From JAJPXC01 sp964517875 (GTDB lineage Bacteria > Bacteroidota > Bacteroidia > Bacteroidales > Muribaculaceae), in the NCBI GenBank assembly GCA_964517875.1, contig CAZFEU010000030.1, positions 1-28,543 on the forward strand: a stretch of 28,543 nt of DNA, in the 5' to 3' direction. The notes under the pieces were generated by a model, which saw only the letters and a program-made list of their open reading frames with translations, did no database searches and was not told the DNA's origin. The position numbers were made by a program, and so were the translations under genes. The first letter of the stretch is position 1. Every line of letters begins with the position of its first letter. Positions 15,510 to 23,104 of the stretch are shown piece by piece.

Positions 15510-17441
15510 TTATTCTTTGTCGATTTCTGAGTCATCTTCTACTACGAGGTTGTCGATGATAAAGTTTTGACGATCGGGGGTGTTCTTCCCCATGTAGAAT
15601 TCAAGGAGCTCGGCCACATTGTCCTCTTTGCGCAGGGTTACGCGGTCGGCTCGCATGTCAGGACCTATGAAGTCGCGGAATTCCTCGGGGGAAATCTCGC
15701 CAAGTCCTTTAAAGCGTGTGATTTCGGCGTTGCTCCCTAAGCGTTCGATGGCTTTGCGGCGCTCCTCGTCGGTGTAGCAATATGTGGTGCCCTCTTTGTC
15801 GAGCCCTTTTTTTGAATTACCGCGCCGCTTTGACAGTCGTTTGTCGCACACGCGGAACAGAGGGGTCTGCAGGATGTATACGTGACCTTTCTTTATGAGG
15901 TCGGGGAAGAATTGGAGAAAGAATGTGAGCAGGAGCAGGCGTATGTGGGCACCGTCGACGTCGGCATCGGTAGCGATGATGACGTTGTTGTAGCGAAGTC
16001 CTTCGATGCCTTCCTCGATGTTGAGCGCTGCCTGGAGCAGGTTGAATTCCTCGTTTTTATACACCACCACTTGGGTTTCGCCGTAGGTGTTGAGGGGCTT
16101 GCCTCGCAGAGAGAACACTGCCTGTGTGCGCACATCGCGTATGGTGGTGATAGAGCCGGTGGCCGAGTCGCCCTCGGTAATGAATATCGATGACTTGAGC
16201 TTCATCTCCTCATCACCTTTGGCGTCATTGAGGTGTATGTTGCAGTCAAGTAGCTTGCGGTTGTGAAGATTTACTTTTTTGGCGCGCTCCTTGGCTATTT
16301 TTGTGATTCCGGCCATGGCTTTGCGCTCACGCTCGCTCTCTTGTATCTTCTTGAGTATTGTGTCGGCGACTTCTGTGTTTTTGTGCAGATAGTTGTCGAG
16401 CTCTTTTTTGAGGAAGTCGCTGATATATTTAGCCACAGTGGGGCCGTCGGGACCCATGTCGCGCGAACCAAGACGTGTTTTTGTTTGCGATTCAAACACC
16501 GGCTCCTCTACCTTTATGGCAATGGCGGCTATCATGCCGTTGCGAATGTCACCGTATTCGAAGCTGCGGCCATAGTGCTCCTTGAGGGTGCGGGCCACCG
16601 AGTCTTTGAATGCTGCCTGGTGGGTGCCACCATTGGTGGTGTGCTGTCCGTTGACAAATGAGTAGTATTCCTCTCCATATTGGTTGGCGTGGGTGATAAC
16701 TACTTCGATATCATCACCTTTGAGGTGTATTGGGAGGTAGATGGGCTCCTTGGTGATGTTTTCGCGCAGCAGGTCGAGCAGACCGTTGCGCGAGGAGTAT
16801 TTCTTGCCGTTAAACACCATCTGGAGCCCGGTGTTGAGGAATGTGTAGTTTTTGATAAGTGTCTCCACATAATCCTCGTGGTAAACGTAGTTGCGGAAAA
16901 TTGTAGGGTCGGGCACAAACTCAACCAGTGTGCCGTTGGGCTCGTCGGTCATTGTGAGTTCCGACTCCTCGATCAGGAGTCCTTTTTCGAATCGGGCTGT
17001 CTTGGCTTGCCCATCGCGAACTGAACGTATGACAAACGAGGTGGAGAGAGCGTTTACAGCCTTGATACCCACGCCGTTGAGGCCAACCGACTTTTTGAAT
17101 GCCTTGGAATCATACTTGCCGCCGGTATTCATTTTCGATGCTACATCGACTACCTTGCCCAGCGGTATACCGCGGCCGTAGTCGCGTACGGTCACTTCCC
17201 CTTCGGGTGTGATGTCAACGAGTATCTGCTTGCCAAATCCCATCATGTGCTCGTCCAGGGCGTTGTCAAGTACCTCCTTGAGCAGCACATAGATGCCATC
17301 GTCGGGGTCGGCTCCGTCGCCGAGCTTGCCGATGTACATTCCAGGACGGCGACGGATGTGTTCCTGCCATTCGAGGGTGATAATGGCGTCTTCGCCATAG
17401 TTTGTTTCGGTAGGTGTTGTGAGGTCTAATTCGTCAGACAT
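15510..17441 (-). CDS. parE: DNA topoisomerase IV subunit B
   Basis: This 643-residue type IIA topoisomerase ATPase subunit is needed for chromosome decatenation together with ParC (not in the window). The GHKL ATPase domain shows EVLDNALDEHMMGFG, RDYGRGIPLGKV and GLNGVGIKAVNAL. The transducer is followed by the TOPRIM domain with ITEGDSATGS (E423) and IATDADVDGAHIR (metal-binding DxD). EGDSAT rather than gyrase-like EGDSAGG is consistent with the Bacteroidetes ParE-like group. The length is shorter than Gram-negative gyrase B, with no long insertion, which favours topoisomerase IV over gyrase. The gene starts 29 bases after the ugd stop. Confidence 0.93.
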   Translation of the reverse strand: MSDELDLTTPTETNYGEDAIITLEWQEHIRRRPGMYIGKLGDGADPDDGIYVLLKEVLDNALDEHMMGFGKQILVDITPEGEVTVRDYGRGIPLGKVVDVASKMNTGGKYDSKAFKKSVGLNGVGIKAVNALSTSFVIRSVRDGQAKTARFEKGLLIEESELTMTDEPNGTLVEFVPDPTIFRNYVYHEDYVETLIKNYTFLNTGLQMVFNGKKYSSRNGLLDLLRENITKEPIYLPIHLKGDDIEVVITHANQYGEEYYSFVNGQHTTNGGTHQAAFKDSVARTLKEHYGRSFEYGDIRNGMIAAIAIKVEEPVFESQTKTRLGSRDMGPDGPTVAKYISDFLKKELDNYLHKNTEVADTILKKIQESERERKAMAGITKIAKERAKKVNLHNRKLLDCNIHLNDAKGDEEMKLKSSIFITEGDSATGSITTIRDVRTQAVFSLRGKPLNTYGETQVVVYKNEEFNLLQAALNIEEGIEGLRYNNVIIATDADVDGAHIRLLLLTFFLQFFPDLIKKGHVYILQTPLFRVCDKRLSKRRGNSKKGLDKEGTTYCYTDEERRKAIERLGSNAEITRFKGLGEISPEEFRDFIGPDMRADRVTLRKEDNVAELLEFYMGKNTPDRQNFIIDNLVVEDDSEIDKE

Positions 17442-17470
17442 TAAGTTCTTTCGTGGTTATATAGTTGAGT

Positions 17471-18790
17471 TTAAGGTTGCTTCTCGCCAATGCGGGTGTA
17501 GCGGAAGCCTAAGGCTTCGAGCTCTTTGCGGTTGTAAATGTTTCGTCCGTCCACAACCACATGGGAGCGCATTGCATTTTTCACGGTCTCCCAGTCGGGC
17601 ATCCTGAACTGGCGCCATTCGGTCATAAGTGCCATGGCGTCAGCACCCTGTGTGGCGTGGTAGAGGTCGCGGCAGTATGTCACGCTGTCGCCTATGCGTC
17701 GCCGGCATTCGTCCATGGCTATCGGGTCGAAAACCCTGACAGTGGCTCCTGCCTTGAGCAGCAGCTCGATAGTGATTAGCGATGGTGCCTCACGCATGTC
17801 GTCGGTTTCGGGCTTGAATGCCAGGCCGAGTACGGCTATTGTTTTGCCTTTGAGATCACCGAGCATCTCGGCGAGTTTGCGATATACGATTGATTTCTGG
17901 CGCTCGTTGACACGCTCCACGGCTTCAATCACTTCCATATCCAGCCCATGCTCATGCGCAGTGTGTATCAGGGCTTTAACGTCTTTTGGGAAGCATGAGC
18001 CGCCATAGCCGCAGCCGGCGTAAAGGAAACGCTTGCCGATGCGGTCGTCGGTGCCTATTCCCTTGCGTACTGAGTCGACATCGGCTCCCACTACTTCGCA
18101 GAGTGATGCTATGTCATTCATAAATGAGATGCGGGTGGCCAGCATGGCATTTGCTGCATACTTTGTCATCTCGGCCGAGGGTATATCCATAAAAATCACT
18201 CGGAAATTTTGGATCAGGAATGGCTGATATAGGCGCGTCATCACTTCGCGGGCTTTCTCGCTCTCCACACCCACTACCACGCGGTCGGGCGACATGAAAT
18301 CCTTAATTGCTGACCCTTCTTTGAGAAACTCGGGATTGGAGGCCACATCAAATTCCACATCTACGCCGCGCTTGTCGAGCTCTTCGCGTATTACCGCCTT
18401 CACCTTTTGAGCGGTACCCACAGGCACGGTTGACTTGGTGACTAAGATAGTGTATTTCTTTATGTTCTGCCCGAAAGTGCGTGCCACGTCGAGTACGTAG
18501 CGCAAATCGGCGCTTCCATCCTCGTCGGGTGGTGTGCCCACAGCCGAGAATACTACGTCGACGTTGTCGATCGTATCGGCAAGCGATGTGGAAAATGCAA
18601 GACGGCCATATGCCATATTACGTTTCACAAGCTCGTCGAGTCCGGGCTCATAGATAGGTATTTGCCCTTGTTTTAGCGAATTTATCTTTTGTTCGTTGAT
18701 ATCAATGCAGGTGACGTGGCTTCCCATCTCGGCAAAACATGTGCCCGAGACGAGGCCCACATAGCCTGTGCCTACGATTGCTATTCTCAT
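17471..18790 (-). CDS. ugd: UDP-glucose 6-dehydrogenase
   Basis: The enzyme oxidises UDP-glucose to UDP-glucuronate with NAD+, supplying acidic sugars for surface polysaccharides. The 439-residue protein starts with the Rossmann motif IVGTGYVGLVSG, has the substrate-binding SNPEFLKEGSAIKDF, and has the catalytic Cys in GYGGSCFPKD (C266). The C-terminal domain includes GLAFKPETDDMREAPS. It is the first gene of a minus-strand run and has its own promoter (18854-18824), divergent from the lipoprotein gene. It fits the polysaccharide genes around it, though parE, coaD and the protease follow it directly. Confidence 0.96.
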   Translation of the reverse strand: MRIAIVGTGYVGLVSGTCFAEMGSHVTCIDINEQKINSLKQGQIPIYEPGLDELVKRNMAYGRLAFSTSLADTIDNVDVVFSAVGTPPDEDGSADLRYVLDVARTFGQNIKKYTILVTKSTVPVGTAQKVKAVIREELDKRGVDVEFDVASNPEFLKEGSAIKDFMSPDRVVVGVESEKAREVMTRLYQPFLIQNFRVIFMDIPSAEMTKYAANAMLATRISFMNDIASLCEVVGADVDSVRKGIGTDDRIGKRFLYAGCGYGGSCFPKDVKALIHTAHEHGLDMEVIEAVERVNERQKSIVYRKLAEMLGDLKGKTIAVLGLAFKPETDDMREAPSLITIELLLKAGATVRVFDPIAMDECRRRIGDSVTYCRDLYHATQGADAMALMTEWRQFRMPDWETVKNAMRSHVVVDGRNIYNRKELEALGFRYTRIGEKQP

Positions 18791-18823
18791 GCTTTAGTGT
18801 TTGCGTCGTCGTATATTAATGTG

Positions 18824-18854
18824 CAAAGATAGTGAAAAGTTAGCAATTTTCAAT
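18824..18854 (-). promoter_or_regulatory. Promoter of ugd
   Basis: On the minus strand, ATTG (18854-18851; the -33 core TTG is present) and TATCTTTG (18831-18824) are separated by 19 bases. The -7 box lies 33 bases upstream of the ugd ATG. It is back to back with the lipoprotein promoter. Confidence 0.7.
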
Positions 18855-18895
18855 GATTTGCCCCGCGGAATAAGTAATGGTTGCGGGAAAAATTG

Positions 18896-18903
18896 TAATT
18901 TTG
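18896..18903 (+). promoter_or_regulatory. -7 box of the thioredoxin-like lipoprotein gene
   Basis: TAATTTTG matches TAnnTTTG and lies 29 bases upstream of the ATG at 18933. No good TTTG is found 19-21 bases further upstream, so only the -7 element is called. Confidence 0.55.
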
Positions 18904-18932
18904 TGAACCTAAACCGACCAATCGAAGGAATT

Positions 18933-20099
18933 ATGAATATTTTAAAATGTTTTGCGGCATTTGCGATTGTGACATTGCTGGCTGCTTCATGTGCGGATAA
19001 TAAGAATACGAAAACCGACAACGACTATATGATTGAAGGCTCTATTGCCAATGGCGGAGGGAAAACTGCCTACCTTGAGGCTCCCAACGCCGTGGGCTCA
19101 TGGTATGCCATCGATACAGTTGAGATAGCCGACGATGGAACGTTCAGAATAGTGGCCCCAAGATTGTCGGCCCCTGAAATCCTTCGATTGAAGCTTGATG
19201 GTCAATGCATCTATGTGCCTGTCGACAGCACTGAAACCTTGACAATTAAAGCCGACGCTAAAAATCTCGGCATTTATGAGGCCGAGGGGAGCTACAATGC
19301 TAAGATTGTCGCAGATATCTCGCATAAAATCACTGATTTGCGGTCGAAAATGTCGGCTCAGGAGGTTGCCGGAGATTCGACGCTTAAAAAGTATCTCAAT
19401 GACATAGTAGTGGGTGAGATACAGAAGCGTGACGATCGCGACGATAAGTCGGGTATTTTGTCATACTACATTGTGGCTGTTTGCAATGTTGACAATATCC
19501 CGGTGTACAATCCGCTCAACAAGAACGATTGGCGTATTATCCACGCTGTGGCCAATGACTTCAACGAGCAACGTCCTGACGATCCGCGCACCAAGTATCT
19601 CAACCGCATCTTCCAGCAATATCGCCAGTATCACCGAGGTAGTGCTCCTGCGGCCACATCAACATCCGAATACGAAGTGCCGGTGATAACGCTGATAGAT
19701 TTCCAGCTTCCCGATCAGGCTAATAAGATGCAGTCGCTAAGCGATATAGCTTCGAAAGGCAATATTACTCTTCTCAATTTCACCTCATACGACCTCCCTA
19801 ATTCTGCATATGTCAACAATGTCCTTAAGGGATTATATGACAAGTATAAAGACAAAGGATTTGAAATTGTGCAGGTGGCAGTGGCCAACGATCCATATTC
19901 GTGGGCTCACGGTCGCAATGGGTTGCCATGGGTTACGCTCTACGGCGATGCCCTCAATGTAGGCAGTGTGCTCATGTCTTACGGCATGGTTGATGGTGAT
20001 GAGTTGCCAAAATGGTTCCTTATCGATCGCAATGGAGAGTTGAAGATGCGCATTGACAATGTTGAAGATCTTCGCGGCGCCATTGAGAAGGCACTTTAA
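18933..20099 (+). CDS. DUF4369-like/thioredoxin-like lipoprotein lacking the CXXC motif
   Basis: This 388-residue predicted lipoprotein has a signal peptide ending in LLAASC (lipid-attached C20). Residues about 30-110 resemble the N-terminal DUF4369 beta domain found before thioredoxin-like domains in Bacteroidetes (IEGSIANGGGKTAYLEA, AIDTVEIADDGTFRI). A helical linker leads to a TlpA/AhpC-like thioredoxin fold from about residue 265 (NITLLNFTSYDLPNSAYVN, FEIVQVAVANDPYSW, KWFLIDRNGELKMRI). Where redox-active relatives have WCxxC, this protein has YDLPN (D287 and N290 replace both cysteines), so it cannot act as a disulfide oxidoreductase through that site. The frame is open from 18801, but the ATG at 18933 restores the signal peptide and lies below the -7 box. 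Its client is unknown. Confidence 0.85.
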   Translation: MNILKCFAAFAIVTLLAASCADNKNTKTDNDYMIEGSIANGGGKTAYLEAPNAVGSWYAIDTVEIADDGTFRIVAPRLSAPEILRLKLDGQCIYVPVDSTETLTIKADAKNLGIYEAEGSYNAKIVADISHKITDLRSKMSAQEVAGDSTLKKYLNDIVVGEIQKRDDRDDKSGILSYYIVAVCNVDNIPVYNPLNKNDWRIIHAVANDFNEQRPDDPRTKYLNRIFQQYRQYHRGSAPAATSTSEYEVPVITLIDFQLPDQANKMQSLSDIASKGNITLLNFTSYDLPNSAYVNNVLKGLYDKYKDKGFEIVQVAVANDPYSWAHGRNGLPWVTLYGDALNVGSVLMSYGMVDGDELPKWFLIDRNGELKMRIDNVEDLRGAIEKAL

Positions 20100-20108
20100 A
20101 CAAGGGTG

Positions 20109-21233
20109 ATGAAGGTACTGCTGATGGGTGACGCAAGTGGCTATCACGCCACTCTGGCTCGGGCTTTAAGTGCTATGGGCCATAATGTTACTGTCGCATC
20201 ATCGGGCAATTACTGGATGAATACCAGCCGTGATATTGATATTGCACGCCGTCCTGGAAAGCTCGGTGGCGCATTGCTGTGGGCCAAGCTCCACACTACA
20301 CTTGCTTCAAAGATCAAAGGCTATGATGTGGTGTCGCTGGCCGGATGTGATTTCGTTGATCTTCATCCCGACCGTATTTTGTCTCTTTTCAGGAGGTTAA
20401 AGCGCAATAACGGTAGTGTATTTCTCAACGACCTTTCAACCGACACGCCTTTTGTGAGAATGTGTTGCTCGGATAGGCCGTTGCTTCCTTACAGTGAGTG
20501 GCGTAATCCTGATGGCTCTCTCCCGTTGTTTGCCAAGCGGTCGCAAGCAATAAAGAATGCGTGGCTGGGGGTTCTCGATCCATTGTGTAGAGAGATATAT
20601 GCTACAGTCGATGGCGTTACAACGGCATTGTTGGAGTACCATCTTTCAGCACAGCAGGTTGTTGAGCCTGAAAAATTGAGATATGTGGGAATACCTGTTG
20701 AGATTGGAAATATTGCTAAGGCGCAAATTGATTTTCATGCATCGCAACTCAGAATCTTTATGGGGATGCCGCGTGCACGTTCGCTGGAGAAAGGGGTTGA
20801 CCGTTTTCAAGTGCTGATGGATGAGCTGCTACAGTGCGAACCGCAACGTTTTAGCTTCCACCATGTCGAAAATGTGCCCCTTGAGGAGTATCGCCAATTG
20901 ATTAAATCTTCGCATATTGTACTGGATCAGGTGTACTCGCTCACTCCAGCTACCAATGCTTTGCAGGCCATGGCGCGCGGGCAGGTTGTGGTAAGTGGCG
21001 GGGAGCAGTCATATTACGATTTTATTGGAGAGCATAAACTCCGCCCCATCATTAATGTCATGCCAGGTCGCGAACAAGATTGTTTGAATCAGCTTATTGA
21101 GCTCGAACATAATCGTGATAAACTCGTCGCACTGAGCAAGCAGGGTGTGGAGTTTGTGAAGAAGCATAATGATGTGAAGATCGTGGCGGCTAAAATCCTG
21201 GAATTCTGGGAGGAAAGGATGGGCGCAAGATGA
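20109..21233 (+). CDS. Glycosyltransferase, GT-B fold (family 4-like)
   Basis: The 374-residue product has an N-terminal Rossmann start (MKVLLMGDASGYHATLARALSAMGHNVTVAS) and a C-terminal donor domain (LRIFMGMPRARSLEKGVDRF at about residue 215; DQVYSLTPATNALQAMARGQVVVSGGEQSYYDF near 280-310). The usual EX7E motif is degenerate (Tyr-Ser-Leu-Thr-Pro in its place), so assignment to family 4 is by fold-level resemblance. GTG (20106) directly precedes ATG (20109); the ATG is preferred. It lies 9 bases after the lipoprotein stop and its stop overlaps the next gene's ATG (ATGA), so the three genes probably form one transcript. Confidence 0.82.
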   Translation: MKVLLMGDASGYHATLARALSAMGHNVTVASSGNYWMNTSRDIDIARRPGKLGGALLWAKLHTTLASKIKGYDVVSLAGCDFVDLHPDRILSLFRRLKRNNGSVFLNDLSTDTPFVRMCCSDRPLLPYSEWRNPDGSLPLFAKRSQAIKNAWLGVLDPLCREIYATVDGVTTALLEYHLSAQQVVEPEKLRYVGIPVEIGNIAKAQIDFHASQLRIFMGMPRARSLEKGVDRFQVLMDELLQCEPQRFSFHHVENVPLEEYRQLIKSSHIVLDQVYSLTPATNALQAMARGQVVVSGGEQSYYDFIGEHKLRPIINVMPGREQDCLNQLIELEHNRDKLVALSKQGVEFVKKHNDVKIVAAKILEFWEERMGAR

Positions 21234-22063
21234 AATTGGAGATATTGATTTCTACCTACGGTCCGGAAGGGATTAAGCGTCTTTCGCGAAAGGAGTCGTT
21301 GCCAAGGATGGATGGGGTAGGCTATCTGATAAGTTGGCAACGAGGTTGGTGCGACATGGATATACCGCACACCCTTATTAGGAACGATGTGAGGGTGGTG
21401 ATTACCTCATCAACCGGATTAGGGGCTAACCGCGCCAACGCCATGCTGCACGCCAGGGGTGAGTGGTGCATGATAGCCGACGACGATCTCGAATTTGACG
21501 TGGATGGTATCAGGGCGTTAATGCTCGAATTGGAGAAGCGTCAAGGTCTTGATTTTGTCATTGCTCGCTCCTCGGGGGCTGATAATAAGGTGTTTCCGGC
21601 TGAAGAGTATAGTGTGTTCCCCCTCCGCAGGCGACATTTTGTCACGGAGTTTGAGTTGCTCGTGAGACTTGATGCTGTCCGGAGTGCCGGTATTAATTAT
21701 AACCCCAACTTTGGGGTAGGAAGCGATAAATATACCTCGGGCGAAGGTGCGGTATTCATGTATGAAATGAGACGCAAGGGATTGCAGGGTAGATATTTCC
21801 CGATTACCATAGTTAGACACCCTGGCCTTACTACTACTGAACGCAAATCAATGGATCGGGGAGTTCTGCAGGCCGAGGGGTTGGTGATTGCATTGGAATA
21901 TCCCTTGACCGGAGTGCTTCGGGTGCCTCTCGTAGTGTATAGGCGATGGAAACGATTTGGAGGTTCGTTCACCCGAGGATTGAGTTCTTTGTATCAGGGA
22001 TTTATGGTCGGAATTTTCAGAAAAAAATCACTTGGCATAGGCAAGGAGCAGCCTGCAAAGTAG
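21230..22063 (+). CDS. Glycosyltransferase family 2 (GT-A), atypical
   Basis: This 277-residue GT-A-type protein has N-terminal LEILISTYGPEGI (nucleotide-binding beta strand), GLGANRANAMLHARGEWCMIADDDLEF with the metal-binding acidic run D84-D86, and a C-terminal acceptor region with GVGSDKYTSGEGAVFMYEMRRKG. It has basic/hydrophobic C-terminal residues that could bind the membrane. The usual VDDGS motif of family 2 is missing (VVITSSTGLG in its place), so it is a divergent member. Translation is probably coupled to the preceding glycosyltransferase by the ATGA overlap. Its 3' end overlaps the convergent gene at 22028 by 36 bases. Confidence 0.8.
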   Translation: MKLEILISTYGPEGIKRLSRKESLPRMDGVGYLISWQRGWCDMDIPHTLIRNDVRVVITSSTGLGANRANAMLHARGEWCMIADDDLEFDVDGIRALMLELEKRQGLDFVIARSSGADNKVFPAEEYSVFPLRRRHFVTEFELLVRLDAVRSAGINYNPNFGVGSDKYTSGEGAVFMYEMRRKGLQGRYFPITIVRHPGLTTTERKSMDRGVLQAEGLVIALEYPLTGVLRVPLVVYRRWKRFGGSFTRGLSSLYQGFMVGIFRKKSLGIGKEQPAK

Positions 22064-22978
22064 TGCTGTGCCCCTGCGACGATTAGCTACATGGGCATAT
22101 ATGCGTCGGAGTGCCCATCGACGATATGGCGTTGCGTCTTTACATATCATCGCTATTTGTTTTTCCCCCAGCGTGTTGCCTTCGGCCTTGTATTGTCCGG
22201 CCACAATGGCTCTGCGAGCGTCAATCCATTTAAGTAATTCGAGCCTATCGGCTTGGCGTATAAGTTTTTCGCAACGGTCGAGGGCTGCTTCCCATTCCCC
22301 GGCTTTCTCGCTAAAGCTACGACCTGTCACCGACTCGGATTGACTGTACATGTCTACAGTGATTTCATTGCCCAGTCTCGTCAATACTGGCTTTAACAGC
22401 AGTAGTTTAACCCCCAAAACATAATCATCCCATCCTGCAATATCGGTTTCCCACCCTCCTGATTGCTTGAGGAGGTCGGTGCGTACGGCATAGCGCTGCG
22501 TTGACAACGATGCGTGAAATAGATGGTTGAACATCGCATTGTCTGAGTAAAATCTGTTGATTTTACTCCGGTTATCGAGCTGATGTGTAATGACATTCCA
22601 CCCTAAGATGTCGGCTTGCGGATTGTCTTTGATGCCCTGGGCGATGCGTGAAAGATGTCCCGGACGCATTGTGTCGTCGCTGTCGAAATGCATTACCCAC
22701 GGAGTAGTCACCTTATCGACACCCTGTTGGCGGGCATATGCTGCGCCTTTCTTGCTCGCTGATAAAACAGTAATATTTAATTGATTATCTTCGAGATTGT
22801 TTATCCACTGATTAATTGTGCCGAGGGTGTTGTCGGTCGAGTTGTTGTCAACCACAATCACTTGGAGGGGGCGGTAGTCCTGGGCAAGAATTGAGTCGAG
22901 CGTGCGTATCACAAGCTGTGGCCGATTATAAACCGGTATAACAATTGTGATGATGGGTGTGGTGACGTGGGTGTTCAT
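22028..22978 (-). CDS. Glycosyltransferase family 2 (GT-A)
   Basis: This 316-residue glycosyltransferase has the classical family 2 layout. ITIVIPVYNRP starts the fold, VVDNNSTDNT (about residues 42-51) binds the nucleotide, and MHFDSDDTM carries the DxD metal site (D99 and D101). GWETDIAGWDDYVLGVKLL holds the ED/WDD-type catalytic region. It is monocistronic with its own promoter just upstream, transcribed toward and overlapping the end of the GT-A gene on the other strand. The sugar and acceptor are unknown. The ATG at 22978 is 8 bases from the -7 box, so its leader is extremely short; the MNTHVTTP start is retained because the fold begins at residue 9. Confidence 0.92.
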   Translation of the reverse strand: MNTHVTTPIITIVIPVYNRPQLVIRTLDSILAQDYRPLQVIVVDNNSTDNTLGTINQWINNLEDNQLNITVLSASKKGAAYARQQGVDKVTTPWVMHFDSDDTMRPGHLSRIAQGIKDNPQADILGWNVITHQLDNRSKINRFYSDNAMFNHLFHASLSTQRYAVRTDLLKQSGGWETDIAGWDDYVLGVKLLLLKPVLTRLGNEITVDMYSQSESVTGRSFSEKAGEWEAALDRCEKLIRQADRLELLKWIDARRAIVAGQYKAEGNTLGEKQIAMICKDATPYRRWALRRIYAHVANRRRGTALLCRLLLAYAK

Positions 22979-22985
22979 TTCGTGG

Positions 22986-22993
22986 CAAAGATA
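22986..22993 (-). promoter_or_regulatory. -7 box of the family 2 glycosyltransferase gene
   Basis: On the minus strand this reads TATCTTTG, matching TAnnTTTG, 8 bases from the ATG at 22978. The transcript would be leaderless or nearly so. No clear -33 TTTG is seen. It forms a perfect inverted repeat with the divergent -7 box at 23015-23022. Confidence 0.6.
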
Positions 22994-23014
22994 AGTTTTT
23001 TCATTAAAATTTAC

Positions 23015-23022
23015 TATCTTTG
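23015..23022 (+). promoter_or_regulatory. -7 box of the antiporter operon
   Basis: TATCTTTG matches TAnnTTTG and lies about 80 bases upstream of the antiporter ATG. A T-run (22995-23000) sits roughly where the -33 element would be, but it is not a good TTTG match. Confidence 0.6.
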
Positions 23023-23047
23023 TGACCTAATGATACATAATAGTGGG

Positions 23048-23075
23048 TGGGGCCATGTTGCGTGCGGTGGCTCCA
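23048..23075 (+). other. Hairpin in the leader of the antiporter gene
   Basis: TGGGGCCA (23048-23055) pairs with TGGCTCCA (23068-23075) over 8 base pairs, including one G-T wobble, around a 12-base loop. It lies between the -7 box and the ATG at 23105. No T-run follows, so a terminator is unlikely. Its role is unknown. Confidence 0.4.
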
Positions 23076-23104
23076 ACTCTGAAAAGATTTAATCATCATA
23101 TAAG

